Positions 22,747-30,597 of a stretch of DNA of 64,000 nucleotides are shown here, in pieces. The notes under the pieces are model-generated. The model saw nothing but the letters and a program-made list of their open reading frames with translations, did no database searches and was not told where the DNA came from. This DNA is from CAWIXB01 sp963839955 (lineage in GTDB: Bacteria; Actinomycetota; Actinomycetes; JACCUZ01). The first letter of the stretch is position 1. Every line of letters starts with the position of its first letter. The translations under genes were made by a program, and so were the position numbers. Location of the stretch: contig CAWIXB010000001.1 in NCBI GenBank assembly GCA_963839955.1, forward strand, positions 2,666,001 to 2,730,000, read 5' to 3'.

Positions 22747-24323
22747 CGTTCGTCCACCTCCCCGTCGACGCCCGCTGCGCTGGAGATGGCAGCGACGAGG
22801 CCTAGCTCCGCGGCATCGTCGAGGTTCTCGTCCGGCCGCAGCGTCGCGTAGTGCATGACGTTCTCCTGGGTGGCTTCGGATTGATGAAGGATCTTGCTGA
22901 TGCGGCCGCCTGTCATCACCACGATCCGGTGGGACATCCGGAGGACCTCAGGCAGCTCGGAGGAGATCATGATGATGGACTTTCCGTCCGCGGCGAGACC
23001 GTTGAGCAGTGCGAAGATCTCCTCTTTGGCACCGACGTCGATCCCGCGGGTCGGTTCGTCGAAGATCAGGATGTCGCAGTCCTTGACGAGCCACTTGGCG
23101 ATGACGACCTTCTGCTGGTTGCCACCGGAGAGGTTCGTGGTGGTCTCCTGCACCGACGGCGTCCTGATGTCTAGCGAGCCGACCAGCTCGCGGGCCTTCG
23201 CTCGAATCGCCTTGAAGTTCACGAGCCCATGCTTGGTGAACCGGTCTCGGAGCGAGCTGAGCGCGATGTTGGAGCTCACCTCCTGGTCCAGCAACAGCCC
23301 GTACCTCTTCCGGTCCTCGGACAGGTAGCCGATCCGATGCCGGGCGCCGTCGGCCGCGTTCCTCAGCCTGATCCGCCGGCCGCGCAGCCTGACCACGCCG
23401 CTGTTGATCGGGTCCGCGCCGACGATGGCCCGCGCGACCTCAGTGCGTCCCGCTCCCATCAGCCCGGCAAAGCCCAGGATCTCGCCCTCGAGCAGGTCGA
23501 ACGAGATGTTTTTCAGCAGGTCCTTGGTGCTGAGCCCTTCGACGCTGAGCACGACCTCGCGGTCGTCCCGCACGCCGACCGGTTTCGCCTCGCCGCTGAT
23601 CGTCCGCCCCACCATCAACGAGATGACCTCCCGCATCGTGGTGGTCTGCGTGTCGAGAGTGTCGACGTAGTGGCCGTCGCGGATGACCGTGATCCGGTCG
23701 CTGATCGCTTTCAGTTCGTCGAGCCGGTGCGAGATGTAGATCACCCCGGTGTCCTCCGCCTTGAACCTGCGGATGAGCTCGTGGAGCGTCTGCACCTCGG
23801 CGTCGTTGAGGGCGGCGGTCGGCTCGTCCATGATCAGCACCCGGGCGTCGTACGACAGCGCCTTGGCGATCTCGACCATCTGCTGCTTGGCCACGGTCAG
23901 GTTGCTGACCAGCTCCTTGACGTTGAGCGGGAGTCCGAGGCGCTCCAGCAGCTCACGCGCCATGCCGTTGAGCTCGCGCTCCGACAGGAATCCTGCAGTG
24001 CGCGGCTCCCGCCCGATGTAGATGTTCTGCGCGACCGTGAGATGCGGCATCAGGTTGAACTCTTGGTGGATGATGCTGATGCCGGTCTCCAAGGCGTCTT
24101 TCGGCCCGCTCACCTCGAGGGGGGCACCGTTGAGCCGGAACGACCCTGAGTCGGCGACGTAGATCCCGGAGAGCAGCTTCATCAGCGTCGACTTGCCAGC
24201 ACCGTTCTCGCCGACCACGGCGAGCACCTCGTTGTGTCGCAGGTTCAGGTGCATGTCGTCGAGCGCCTTCACCCCGGGGAAGCCCTTGCTCACCCCTTCC
24301 ACCTCGAGGAGGTACTCGCTCAT
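22743..24323 (-). CDS. Sugar ABC transporter ATP-binding protein, two NBDs (RbsA/MglA-like)
   Basis: 526 residues from the ATG at 24323. NBD1 has GENGAGKSTLMKLLSG and LIMDEPTAAL. NBD2 has a degenerate A loop (GLMGAGRTEVAR), LSGGNQQKVVIAKW and LIFDEPTRGIDVG, as normal for RbsA/MglA where the second site is catalytically weak. It powers sugar uptake with the RbsC-like permease. The first codons overlap the end of the fucU gene, whose TGA falls inside a preceding GTG-GCT-GAT stretch. Confidence 0.92.
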   Translation of the reverse strand: MSEYLLEVEGVSKGFPGVKALDDMHLNLRHNEVLAVVGENGAGKSTLMKLLSGIYVADSGSFRLNGAPLEVSGPKDALETGISIIHQEFNLMPHLTVAQNIYIGREPRTAGFLSERELNGMARELLERLGLPLNVKELVSNLTVAKQQMVEIAKALSYDARVLIMDEPTAALNDAEVQTLHELIRRFKAEDTGVIYISHRLDELKAISDRITVIRDGHYVDTLDTQTTTMREVISLMVGRTISGEAKPVGVRDDREVVLSVEGLSTKDLLKNISFDLLEGEILGFAGLMGAGRTEVARAIVGADPINSGVVRLRGRRIRLRNAADGARHRIGYLSEDRKRYGLLLDQEVSSNIALSSLRDRFTKHGLVNFKAIRAKARELVGSLDIRTPSVQETTTNLSGGNQQKVVIAKWLVKDCDILIFDEPTRGIDVGAKEEIFALLNGLAADGKSIIMISSELPEVLRMSHRIVVMTGGRISKILHQSEATQENVMHYATLRPDENLDDAAELGLVAAISSAAGVDGEVDER

Positions 24324-24324
24324 A

Positions 24325-24750
24325 TCAGCCACGTCCCGCCGCCGGGTCCACGACGCCCTTGCGCACGATCACGTTTCCGTAGGTCCGAGTTTCACCGGTG
24401 CGGATGATCACGTAGCACGACCGAGCCACCTCGTAGAACGCATGCCGGTCCACAAAGCGCACCGAGTCGTGGTGCACACCTGCTGCGGACATCAGGGCCA
24501 GCTGCACCGGCAGCACTGATCCGTCCGCCGAGGTCATCAGGTCGAGCGCGGGTGCGTCGTCGAGCGGAAGAACGGTGCAGACGGACTGGAGCAGGTCCGG
24601 CGTGGCGATGCCCGGGAACGCCAACAGCCGCTCGGCGAGCGCGTCGGCCGGGAAGTGTGCGTCGGCCAGGCAGACGGCGTCGGAGTGGCCCATCGCATCG
24701 AGAGCGGCGAGCAGCTCGCCAGTGAGCAGCGGGTCGACTCCGGCTAGCAC
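24325..24750 (-). CDS. fucU: L-fucose mutarotase (RbsD/FucU family)
   Basis: 141 residues, GTG start with GGGAGG 6 nt upstream and a one-base overlap with the upstream stop (TAGTG). GVDPLLTGELLAALDAMGH and VCLADAHFPA hold the conserved catalytic His, and FYEVARSCYVIIRTGETRTYGNVIVRKG is the diagnostic FucU C-terminus. It interconverts alpha- and beta-fucopyranose so that the next enzyme receives the right anomer. This gene is the strongest single pointer to L-fucose as the operon's substrate. Confidence 0.88.
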   Translation of the reverse strand: MLAGVDPLLTGELLAALDAMGHSDAVCLADAHFPADALAERLLAFPGIATPDLLQSVCTVLPLDDAPALDLMTSADGSVLPVQLALMSAAGVHHDSVRFVDRHAFYEVARSCYVIIRTGETRTYGNVIVRKGVVDPAAGRG

Positions 24751-25604
24751 TAGGCACCTCCCGAGATCTCGACACGGTAGACGGACGCCGCGGTCCCTGC
24801 GAGCACCGCCGCCTGCTCGTGTCCCGACAGCTCTCCGGCGAGCTCCGACAACCCGGCCCACGTCCGTAGGTAGCCACCGGAAGGCACGGTCATCGGCCAG
24901 TCGCCGCCGTACATCAGCCGCGACGGCCCGAAGGTCTCGAGCGCGAGCTCCCACACCGGCCGGAGTGCCTCGACGGTGTGCGGTTGGCCGTCGACCTGCA
25001 GGCCGGAGACCTTGGCCACCGTGTTGGGACGCCGGGCTGCCTCGCGCAGCGCCCGGGCCCAGTCGTCGTAGTCGGAGCCACCCCGAGGCGGCTTGCCCAG
25101 GTGGTCGATGACAACAGTCAGGTCGGGGAGGTCGGCGGCGAGCTCCGCCGCTCCCCGCAGGTAACGGGGCCAGGCGTCGGGAACGTCGAACGGCAGGCCG
25201 CGTTCGGCGAGCATCGCCAGGGTCCGGCGTACTGCCGGAAAGTCGAGGAGGTCGTCGCGCGGGTCGTCGTGGATGAGCTGCCGCACGCCGCGGAATGCCT
25301 CGTGCTTGCCGTAGTCGTCGAGCTGGGCCTGCGCCCGCGCCGGGTCGTCCAACTGCACCCAGCCGACCACTCCGGCCACGAAGTCGAACCGCTCTGCGGC
25401 GTCGAGCATGAAGCGCGTGTCGGCCTCGGTGTCGTCGGCCTGGACCAGGACGGCTGCGCTGACTCCGGCGACTCCGAGCTCGTGGCGAGCCATCGCAGGG
25501 GTGAAGCTCGCGTGGAGCTCGCCGTGGTCCGGGCCGAGCCACCCGGGACCTCCGTCGGCGAGATCCCACACATGCAGGTGGCTGTCGAGGACCGATAGGC
25601 TCAC
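24750..25604 (-). CDS. Amidohydrolase-2 family lactonase, likely L-fucono-1,5-lactonase
   Basis: 284 residues. The metal-binding HxH motif is in LDSHLHVWD at the N-terminus. A His follows in VVIDHLGKPP (near 165), and the catalytic Asp is in YGGDWPM. These are the features of PF04909 sugar lactonases, which open L-fuconolactone or L-rhamnonolactone. The GTG start overlaps the aldo/keto reductase stop by 4 bp. In the pathway it takes the lactone from the dehydrogenase and hands fuconate to the dehydratase. Confidence 0.85.
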   Translation of the reverse strand: MSLSVLDSHLHVWDLADGGPGWLGPDHGELHASFTPAMARHELGVAGVSAAVLVQADDTEADTRFMLDAAERFDFVAGVVGWVQLDDPARAQAQLDDYGKHEAFRGVRQLIHDDPRDDLLDFPAVRRTLAMLAERGLPFDVPDAWPRYLRGAAELAADLPDLTVVIDHLGKPPRGGSDYDDWARALREAARRPNTVAKVSGLQVDGQPHTVEALRPVWELALETFGPSRLMYGGDWPMTVPSGGYLRTWAGLSELAGELSGHEQAAVLAGTAASVYRVEISGGA

Positions 25605-26551
25605 AGGGCCACCAGCCCTTCGTCACGCAGCCGGGCCCAGAGTTCGGCCGGGACGTCGACCTCGACATTCTCGGCGTTCTGCCGCACCTGCGCCGGAGTG
25701 GCGGCGCCGACCACGACCGAGACCACCGACGGCTCCTGAAGCGGGTACTGCACCGCGGCGACCGGCAGCGGGACCCCGTAGTCGGAGCAGGCGTCGGCAA
25801 TGCGGCGCACCCGATCGAGCAACTCCGGTGGGACGCGGGCATAGTCGAACCGCGAGTCGGCCGACGGCGAGGGCGAGGCAAGCAGGCCCGAGTTGAACAC
25901 GGCGGCGGCGACGATGCGCACACCCTGGGCGCGGCACTGCGAGATCACGGTCTCTGCCCCCGACTGGTCGGCGAGCGTGAATCGTCCGGCCACCATGAGC
26001 AGGTCGAGGATCCCCGACGCCGCGGCGGCCTCCAGAGCCTCGCTGGACATCGACCCGACCCCGATGGCCTCAACCAGGCCCTCCTCACGGACCTTGGCCA
26101 ATGCCGGAAGGCCCTCGGCGAGACCACGGCGCAGGTCGAACCGCTCCGGGTCGTGCAGATAGACGATGTCGACGGAGTCCAGGCCAAGTCGCTTGAGGGA
26201 CTCCTCGAGACTGCACCGCACACCTTCCGGGGTGAAGTCCCAGACCCGTTTCAGGTCGGCAGGCACGGCGAAGTCGTTCGCGTCGTCCAGGCGCCCCGCG
26301 CCGGCCGGGTCGGGCCGGAGCAGTCGGCCGACCTTTGTGGAGATGGTGAACTCGTCGCGCGGCTTGGTCGAAAGGAACGCGCCGAGCCGACGTTCTGAGA
26401 GGCCGAGACCGTAGTGCGGCGCGGTGTCGTAGTGGCGGATGCCGCACTCCCAGGCAGCATCGAGGATCTGCCAGGCATCGTCGTCGGTGATCGCACGGTA
26501 CAGATTCCCGACGTTCGCTGCGCCGTACCCGAGCCGGCCGACGTCACGCAT
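25601..26551 (-). CDS. Aldo/keto reductase, likely L-fucose 1-dehydrogenase
   Basis: 316 residues of the AKR TIM barrel. The tetrad is visible as Asp in HYDTAPHYG, Tyr in the same motif, Lys in TISTKVGRLL and His in VYLHDPERF. LGYGAANVGNLYRAITDD at the start is typical of the fucose/D-threo-aldose dehydrogenase branch. It would oxidise L-fucopyranose to the lactone with NAD(P)+. It overlaps the fuconate dehydratase gene by 8 bp and the lactonase gene by 4 bp. Confidence 0.85.
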   Translation of the reverse strand: MRDVGRLGYGAANVGNLYRAITDDDAWQILDAAWECGIRHYDTAPHYGLGLSERRLGAFLSTKPRDEFTISTKVGRLLRPDPAGAGRLDDANDFAVPADLKRVWDFTPEGVRCSLEESLKRLGLDSVDIVYLHDPERFDLRRGLAEGLPALAKVREEGLVEAIGVGSMSSEALEAAAASGILDLLMVAGRFTLADQSGAETVISQCRAQGVRIVAAAVFNSGLLASPSPSADSRFDYARVPPELLDRVRRIADACSDYGVPLPVAAVQYPLQEPSVVSVVVGAATPAQVRQNAENVEVDVPAELWARLRDEGLVAL

Positions 26552-27830
26552 CGTGCCCGTACCTGTGCTGCTCGATCGATGCAGGCAGCATCTCGGCGCC
26601 GGAGCCTGGGGACAGCGGTGCGTGATAGCGGCCGCGGCGGACGTCGACAGGGGTGACGAAGTGTTCGTGGAGATGGTCCACGAACTCGATCATTCGCCCT
26701 CCCTCGGTGCCCGACACCGCGACGAGGTCGAACATCGCAAGGTGCTGGACGGCCTCACACAGTCCCACGCCTCCGGCGTGCGGACAGACGGGCACGCCGA
26801 ACTTGGCCGCCAGCAGCAGGATCGCGATGTTCTCGTTGACGCCGGCAACCCGGCTCGCGTCGATCTGGAGGATCTGCAGCGCGTCGGCCTGGAGGTACTG
26901 CTTGAACATCACGCGGTTCGCGATGTGCTCGCCGCACGCCACGGGGATCGGTGCGATGGCCCGGGCGATCGCGGCATGTCCGAGGATGTCGTCCGGGCTG
27001 GTGGGCTCCTCGATCCAGGCGATGTCGAACGGGGCGAGGGCGCGCATCCACTCGATGGCATCCGCCACGTCCCACCGCTGATTGGCGTCCACAGCGATCG
27101 CAATGTCCGGCCCGCACACGTCGCGCGCGATGCGCAGCCGGCGTACGTCTTCCTCCTTGTCGGCTCCTACCTTGAGCTTGATCTGGGTGAACCCGGCCGA
27201 CACCGCCTCGCGGCACAGCCGCGCGAGCTTGGCGTCGTCGTATCCGAGCCACCCCGGGGTCGTGGTGTACGCCGGGTAACCGTCGCGCAGTAGATCCTGT
27301 TCGCGATGCCCGCGACCGGGCTCTGCCTTCTCCAAGATCTCCAGCGCCTCGGCGGGGGTGAGGGCATCGGTGAGGTAGCGGAAGTCGACGAGATCCACAA
27401 TCTGTTCAGGGGTCAACGACGCCAGGAGCTGCCAGAGCGGTAGACGTGCGCGCTTGGCCTTCAGGTCCCACAGGGCGTTCACCACGGCGCCGACCGCCAT
27501 GTGCATGATGCCCTTCTCGGGCCCCAGCCAGCGCAGTTGCGAGTCGTGCACGAGGGTGCGCCAGAGGCCACCCATGTCATCGAGCAGTCGCTCCGCGTCG
27601 GCGCCGAGCAGGTAGCTCTCGAGACTGCGGATCGCTGCGACCTGGACCTCGTTGCCGCGCCCGATCGTGAACACGAAACCATGCCCGACCAGGCCGTCCT
27701 CCGCATCCGTACGCACGCGCACATAGCTGGCGGAGTAGTCCGGGGCCGGGTTCATCGCGTCCGACCCGTCTAGAGTGAGCGAGGTGGGAAACCGGACATC
27801 GTCGGTCTCCAGCGCGATGATTCGGCTCAC
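26544..27830 (-). CDS. L-fuconate dehydratase (enolase superfamily)
   Basis: 428 residues, GTG at 27830 with GAGGAG upstream. The start RIIALETDDVRFPTSL and SDAMNPAPDYSASYVRV are diagnostic for L-fuconate dehydratase. Active-site residues include the Lys of IKLKVGAD, Asp and Asn in AVDANQRW, Glu in WIEEPTSPDD, ACGEHIANR, and the catalytic His of CPHAGGVGLCE. It forms 2-keto-3-deoxy-L-fuconate. It is the first gene of a seven-gene minus-strand operon that continues through the ABC transporter. An operator-like palindrome lies 64 bp upstream. Confidence 0.92.
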   Translation of the reverse strand: MSRIIALETDDVRFPTSLTLDGSDAMNPAPDYSASYVRVRTDAEDGLVGHGFVFTIGRGNEVQVAAIRSLESYLLGADAERLLDDMGGLWRTLVHDSQLRWLGPEKGIMHMAVGAVVNALWDLKAKRARLPLWQLLASLTPEQIVDLVDFRYLTDALTPAEALEILEKAEPGRGHREQDLLRDGYPAYTTTPGWLGYDDAKLARLCREAVSAGFTQIKLKVGADKEEDVRRLRIARDVCGPDIAIAVDANQRWDVADAIEWMRALAPFDIAWIEEPTSPDDILGHAAIARAIAPIPVACGEHIANRVMFKQYLQADALQILQIDASRVAGVNENIAILLLAAKFGVPVCPHAGGVGLCEAVQHLAMFDLVAVSGTEGGRMIEFVDHLHEHFVTPVDVRRGRYHAPLSPGSGAEMLPASIEQHRYGHDA

Positions 27831-27893
27831 GTCCGCTCCTCGGGCAAGCACGATGACGTGACGGCAGTCACGCCAGCTAGAGGGACACCTTAG

Positions 27894-27904
27894 ACATCCG
27901 ATGT
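27894..27904. promoter_or_regulatory. Operator-like palindrome ACATCCGATGT, fucose divergent promoter
   Basis: 5-bp arms ACATC/GATGT around one base, in the context GACATCCGATGTTT. The identical 14-mer occurs at 38636-38649 before the fucosidase operon. It lies between the divergent dehydratase and the hydrolase-remnant/dehydrogenase units. It fits an FCD-type GntR operator, but the regulator is not in the window. Confidence 0.65.
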
Positions 27905-27954
27905 TTGCTTCGTCAATGCCTGTTCAGGGGTCAGTCGCTGGCGTAACATACCGC

Positions 27955-27983
27955 TCGGATCATTTGAGAGATCCGAACTCTCA
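27955..27983. promoter_or_regulatory. Two overlapping inverted repeats in the leader of the dehydrogenase unit
   Basis: TCGGATC (27955-27961) pairs with GATCCGA (27970-27976). TGAGAG (27965-27970) pairs with CTCTCA (27978-27983). The two stems share bases and exclude each other. They lie about 30-60 nt before the remnant start codon. Confidence 0.4.
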
Positions 27984-28012
27984 TCGGCCTTCTGCACAGG
28001 AAGATCAACCGC

Positions 28013-28122
28013 ATGAAGTTCGCTCGTCTCGGCCCCCGCGGCGCGGAGCCGGCACGGTCGAGATCGACGGGCTTGGACGGCAGCGCCAGGAGATGATCGC
28101 GTTCGAGGAGGTCGGGTCGTGA
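28013..28122 (+). pseudogene. Gutted fumarylacetoacetate-hydrolase-family gene (expected diketo-deoxyfuconate hydrolase)
   Basis: The ATG at 28013 opens with MKFARLGPRGAE, the typical N-terminus of FAH-family hydrolases. After about 13 codons the sequence jumps in another frame to TVEIDGLGRQRQE, the typical FAH C-terminus, ending in a TGA that overlaps the dehydrogenase GTG by 4 bp. Some 240 codons are therefore missing, and the open frame runs into a stop at 28094. The intact enzyme would split 2,4-diketo-3-deoxy-L-fuconate to pyruvate and lactate. An assembly deletion is possible. Confidence 0.7.
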
Positions 28123-28880
28123 CTGCGGAGTTGGACGGCTTGGTGGCGGCCGTGACCGGAGGGGCCTCCGGGATCGGCGCAGCGACAGTGGCCGCCCTGC
28201 GCGACCGCGGGGCCCGGGTTGCGGCGCTTGACCTCGACCCGTCGGGGGTCCCCGAGGGTGTGCTCGCGGTCAAGGTCGACGTCAGCGACGACGCCTCCGT
28301 GCGCGAGGGCGTACAGAAGGTCTTCACCGAGCTGGGTCGGCTCGACATCGTCGTGAACAACGCCGGCATCGGCGCTCAGGGCACGGTTGCCGACAACGAC
28401 GACGGCGAGTGGATGCGGGTGCTCGACGTGAACCTGCTCGGCATGGTGCGGGTGAGTCGCGCGGCGCTGCCGTTTCTGCGGGACTCACCGGCGGCAGCGA
28501 TCGTCAACACCGGTTCGATCGCGGCGACCGCCGGGTTGCCCCAGAGGGCGCTCTACAGCGCGAGCAAGGGGGCCGTGCTCGCACTCACCCGGGCGATGGC
28601 CGCCGACCACCTGCGCGAGGGGATCCGGGTGAACTGCGTCAACCCCGGCACCGCGGACACCCCGTGGATCGGCCGTCTCCTGGAGTCGGCGGACGACCCC
28701 CAGGCCGAGCGCGAAGCGCTCAACAACCGGCAACCGCATGGCCGCCTGGTGACGGCCGAAGAGGTCGCGCTCGCGATCGTCTACCTGGCGAGCCCGTCCT
28801 CGGGTTCTACGACCGGGATCGGGATGGCCGTCGACGGAGGGATGCAGGAGCTCCGGCTGCGACCGCGGACAGAACAGTGA
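28119..28880 (+). CDS. SDR-family dehydrogenase, likely 2-keto-3-deoxy-L-fuconate dehydrogenase
   Basis: 253 residues, GTG start. The Rossmann motif TGGASGIG is near residue 14, NNAG near 90, the catalytic Ser is in NTGSIAA, and Tyr and Lys are in YSASKGA. PGTADTPWIGRLL and the VDGG end fit the 2-keto-3-deoxy-fuconate/rhamnonate dehydrogenase subgroup. It oxidises the C4 hydroxyl with NAD+ to give 2,4-diketo-3-deoxyfuconate. It is coupled to the broken hydrolase gene in front, so its own translation may suffer. Confidence 0.85.
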   Translation: MTAELDGLVAAVTGGASGIGAATVAALRDRGARVAALDLDPSGVPEGVLAVKVDVSDDASVREGVQKVFTELGRLDIVVNNAGIGAQGTVADNDDGEWMRVLDVNLLGMVRVSRAALPFLRDSPAAAIVNTGSIAATAGLPQRALYSASKGAVLALTRAMAADHLREGIRVNCVNPGTADTPWIGRLLESADDPQAEREALNNRQPHGRLVTAEEVALAIVYLASPSSGSTTGIGMAVDGGMQELRLRPRTEQ

Positions 28881-28962
28881 GCGGCGGTACTGGATCCGGG
28901 TAGGTGGCAATCAACACTGATGGACGGTCCGCCCCGACGTACGACATGACAACGGAGTGACG

Positions 28963-30597
28963 ATGACCGACTACGCAATGCCCGTGCTGACCAAGCCCGA
29001 GCCGGCCGCACCGGAGACGGTCTACACCGTGGCGAGCGGAGACCTGCGCCCCAGCGCCAACGTGACCTGCTGGCCGGCGCAGCAAAGGCTTGAGCAGGAC
29101 CTGACTGCGGCGGTGCAGAAGCTCGGCTGGTCGGTCCGGCGCGGGCACCCTGTTGACGAGGCCAAGGAGCACGGGTTCCTCGACAGCCAACGCGCCGGTA
29201 TCGAGGCGTTCAAGACGCTTCCGCATGACGCTCCGCTGATCGTCGCCGAAGCGGTCTGGCAGTACAGCCACCACGTCCTCGCCGGCCTGCGCTCGCACCG
29301 GGGCCCGATCCTCGTGGTCGCCAACTGGAACGGACAGTTCCCGGGCTTGGTGGGCCTGCTGAACCTGACCGCGAGCCTGACGAAGGCCGGCGTCGACCAC
29401 GCAACCCTGTGGAGCGAGGACTTCACCGACGACTGGGCAGTCGGCGGCCTGCGCACCTGGCTCGAGACCGGCAAGCTCACCCATGACGTGAGCCACGTCC
29501 ATGACCTTCCCACGCTGAGCAATGGCCCGGAAGTCGAGTTGGGTCGGGCGCTCGCCAAGCAACTCGTCGCAGAGAAGGCCATCATCGGCGTCTTCGACGA
29601 GGGCTGCATGGGCATGTACAACGCGATCTTCGACGACGAGCTGATCAACCCGCTCGGCATCTACAAGGAACGGCTCTCCCAGAGCGCGTTGGTCGCCGAG
29701 ATGAACACGGTCACCGACGACGAGGCCGCCACCGTACGCCGCTGGCTCGACGAGGCAGGCCTGACCTTCCACACCGGCACGGACGAGGCCACCGAGCTCA
29801 CGGACGCGCAGCTGACCAGCCAGTTCAGGATGTACATCGCAGCCCTGCGGATCTCGGACGACTTCGGTCTCGACGCCGTCGGCATCCAGTACCAGCAGGG
29901 ACTGAAGGACGTCGTCCCGGCCAGCGACCTCGCCGAGGGCCTGCTCAACAACGCGCAACGACCACCGGTTCGCAGCCGGGACGGGTCCCGCGAGCTCTAC
30001 GCAGGCGCGCCCCTGCCCCACTTCAACGAGGTCGACGAGGGTGTCGCCGTCGACTCACTCGTGACGAACCGGATCTGGACGGCGATGGGGTTGGACCCGG
30101 CGACAACGCTGCACGACATCCGGTGGGGCGCGCACTACGACGGTGAGTTCGTCTGGGTGTTCGAGATCTCCGGCTCGGTCCCGGCCTCGCACAACGGCGG
30201 ATACGAGAAGTCGTACAGCATGCGTCAGCCGCCGATGTACTTCCCACTCGGGGGAGGCACTCTCAGCGGTGTCTCGAAGCCGGGAGAGATCGTCTGGTCG
30301 CGCGTTTTCCTCATGGACGGCAGGCTCCACGTCGACCTCGGACGCGGCACCGTCGTCGCGCTTCCCGCCGAGGAGACCCAGCGACGGCTCGACGCGACGA
30401 CCCCACAGTGGCCGATCATGCACGCGGTCCTGCACGGAGTCGGCAGGGACCAACTGATGGCCCGGCACAAGGCGAACCACGTCAACGTCGTGTATGCGCC
30501 CGACGCCTCGGCGGCCGACCGCGCGCTGGTGACGAAGGCCGCGATGTTCGACGAGCTCGGCGTCGCCGTGCACGTCTGCGGCGACGTCAGCCTGTGA
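28963..30597 (+). CDS. L-fucose/L-arabinose isomerase family protein
   Basis: 544 residues from the ATG at 28963 (GGAG 5 nt upstream). LIVAEAVWQYSHHVLAGL and ILVVANWNGQFPGLVGLLN are in the N-terminal Rossmann-like domains. IIGVFDEGCMGMYNAIFDDEL holds Glu and Asp metal ligands, and GIQYQQGLKD and HYDGEFVWVFEISGS lie in the catalytic domain. This COG2407-type group is named after fucose isomerase, but activities vary. If active it would make L-fuculose, although no fuculokinase or aldolase is encoded nearby. It ends 11 bp inside the convergent fucosidase gene. Confidence 0.78.
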   Translation: MTDYAMPVLTKPEPAAPETVYTVASGDLRPSANVTCWPAQQRLEQDLTAAVQKLGWSVRRGHPVDEAKEHGFLDSQRAGIEAFKTLPHDAPLIVAEAVWQYSHHVLAGLRSHRGPILVVANWNGQFPGLVGLLNLTASLTKAGVDHATLWSEDFTDDWAVGGLRTWLETGKLTHDVSHVHDLPTLSNGPEVELGRALAKQLVAEKAIIGVFDEGCMGMYNAIFDDELINPLGIYKERLSQSALVAEMNTVTDDEAATVRRWLDEAGLTFHTGTDEATELTDAQLTSQFRMYIAALRISDDFGLDAVGIQYQQGLKDVVPASDLAEGLLNNAQRPPVRSRDGSRELYAGAPLPHFNEVDEGVAVDSLVTNRIWTAMGLDPATTLHDIRWGAHYDGEFVWVFEISGSVPASHNGGYEKSYSMRQPPMYFPLGGGTLSGVSKPGEIVWSRVFLMDGRLHVDLGRGTVVALPAEETQRRLDATTPQWPIMHAVLHGVGRDQLMARHKANHVNVVYAPDASAADRALVTKAAMFDELGVAVHVCGDVSL

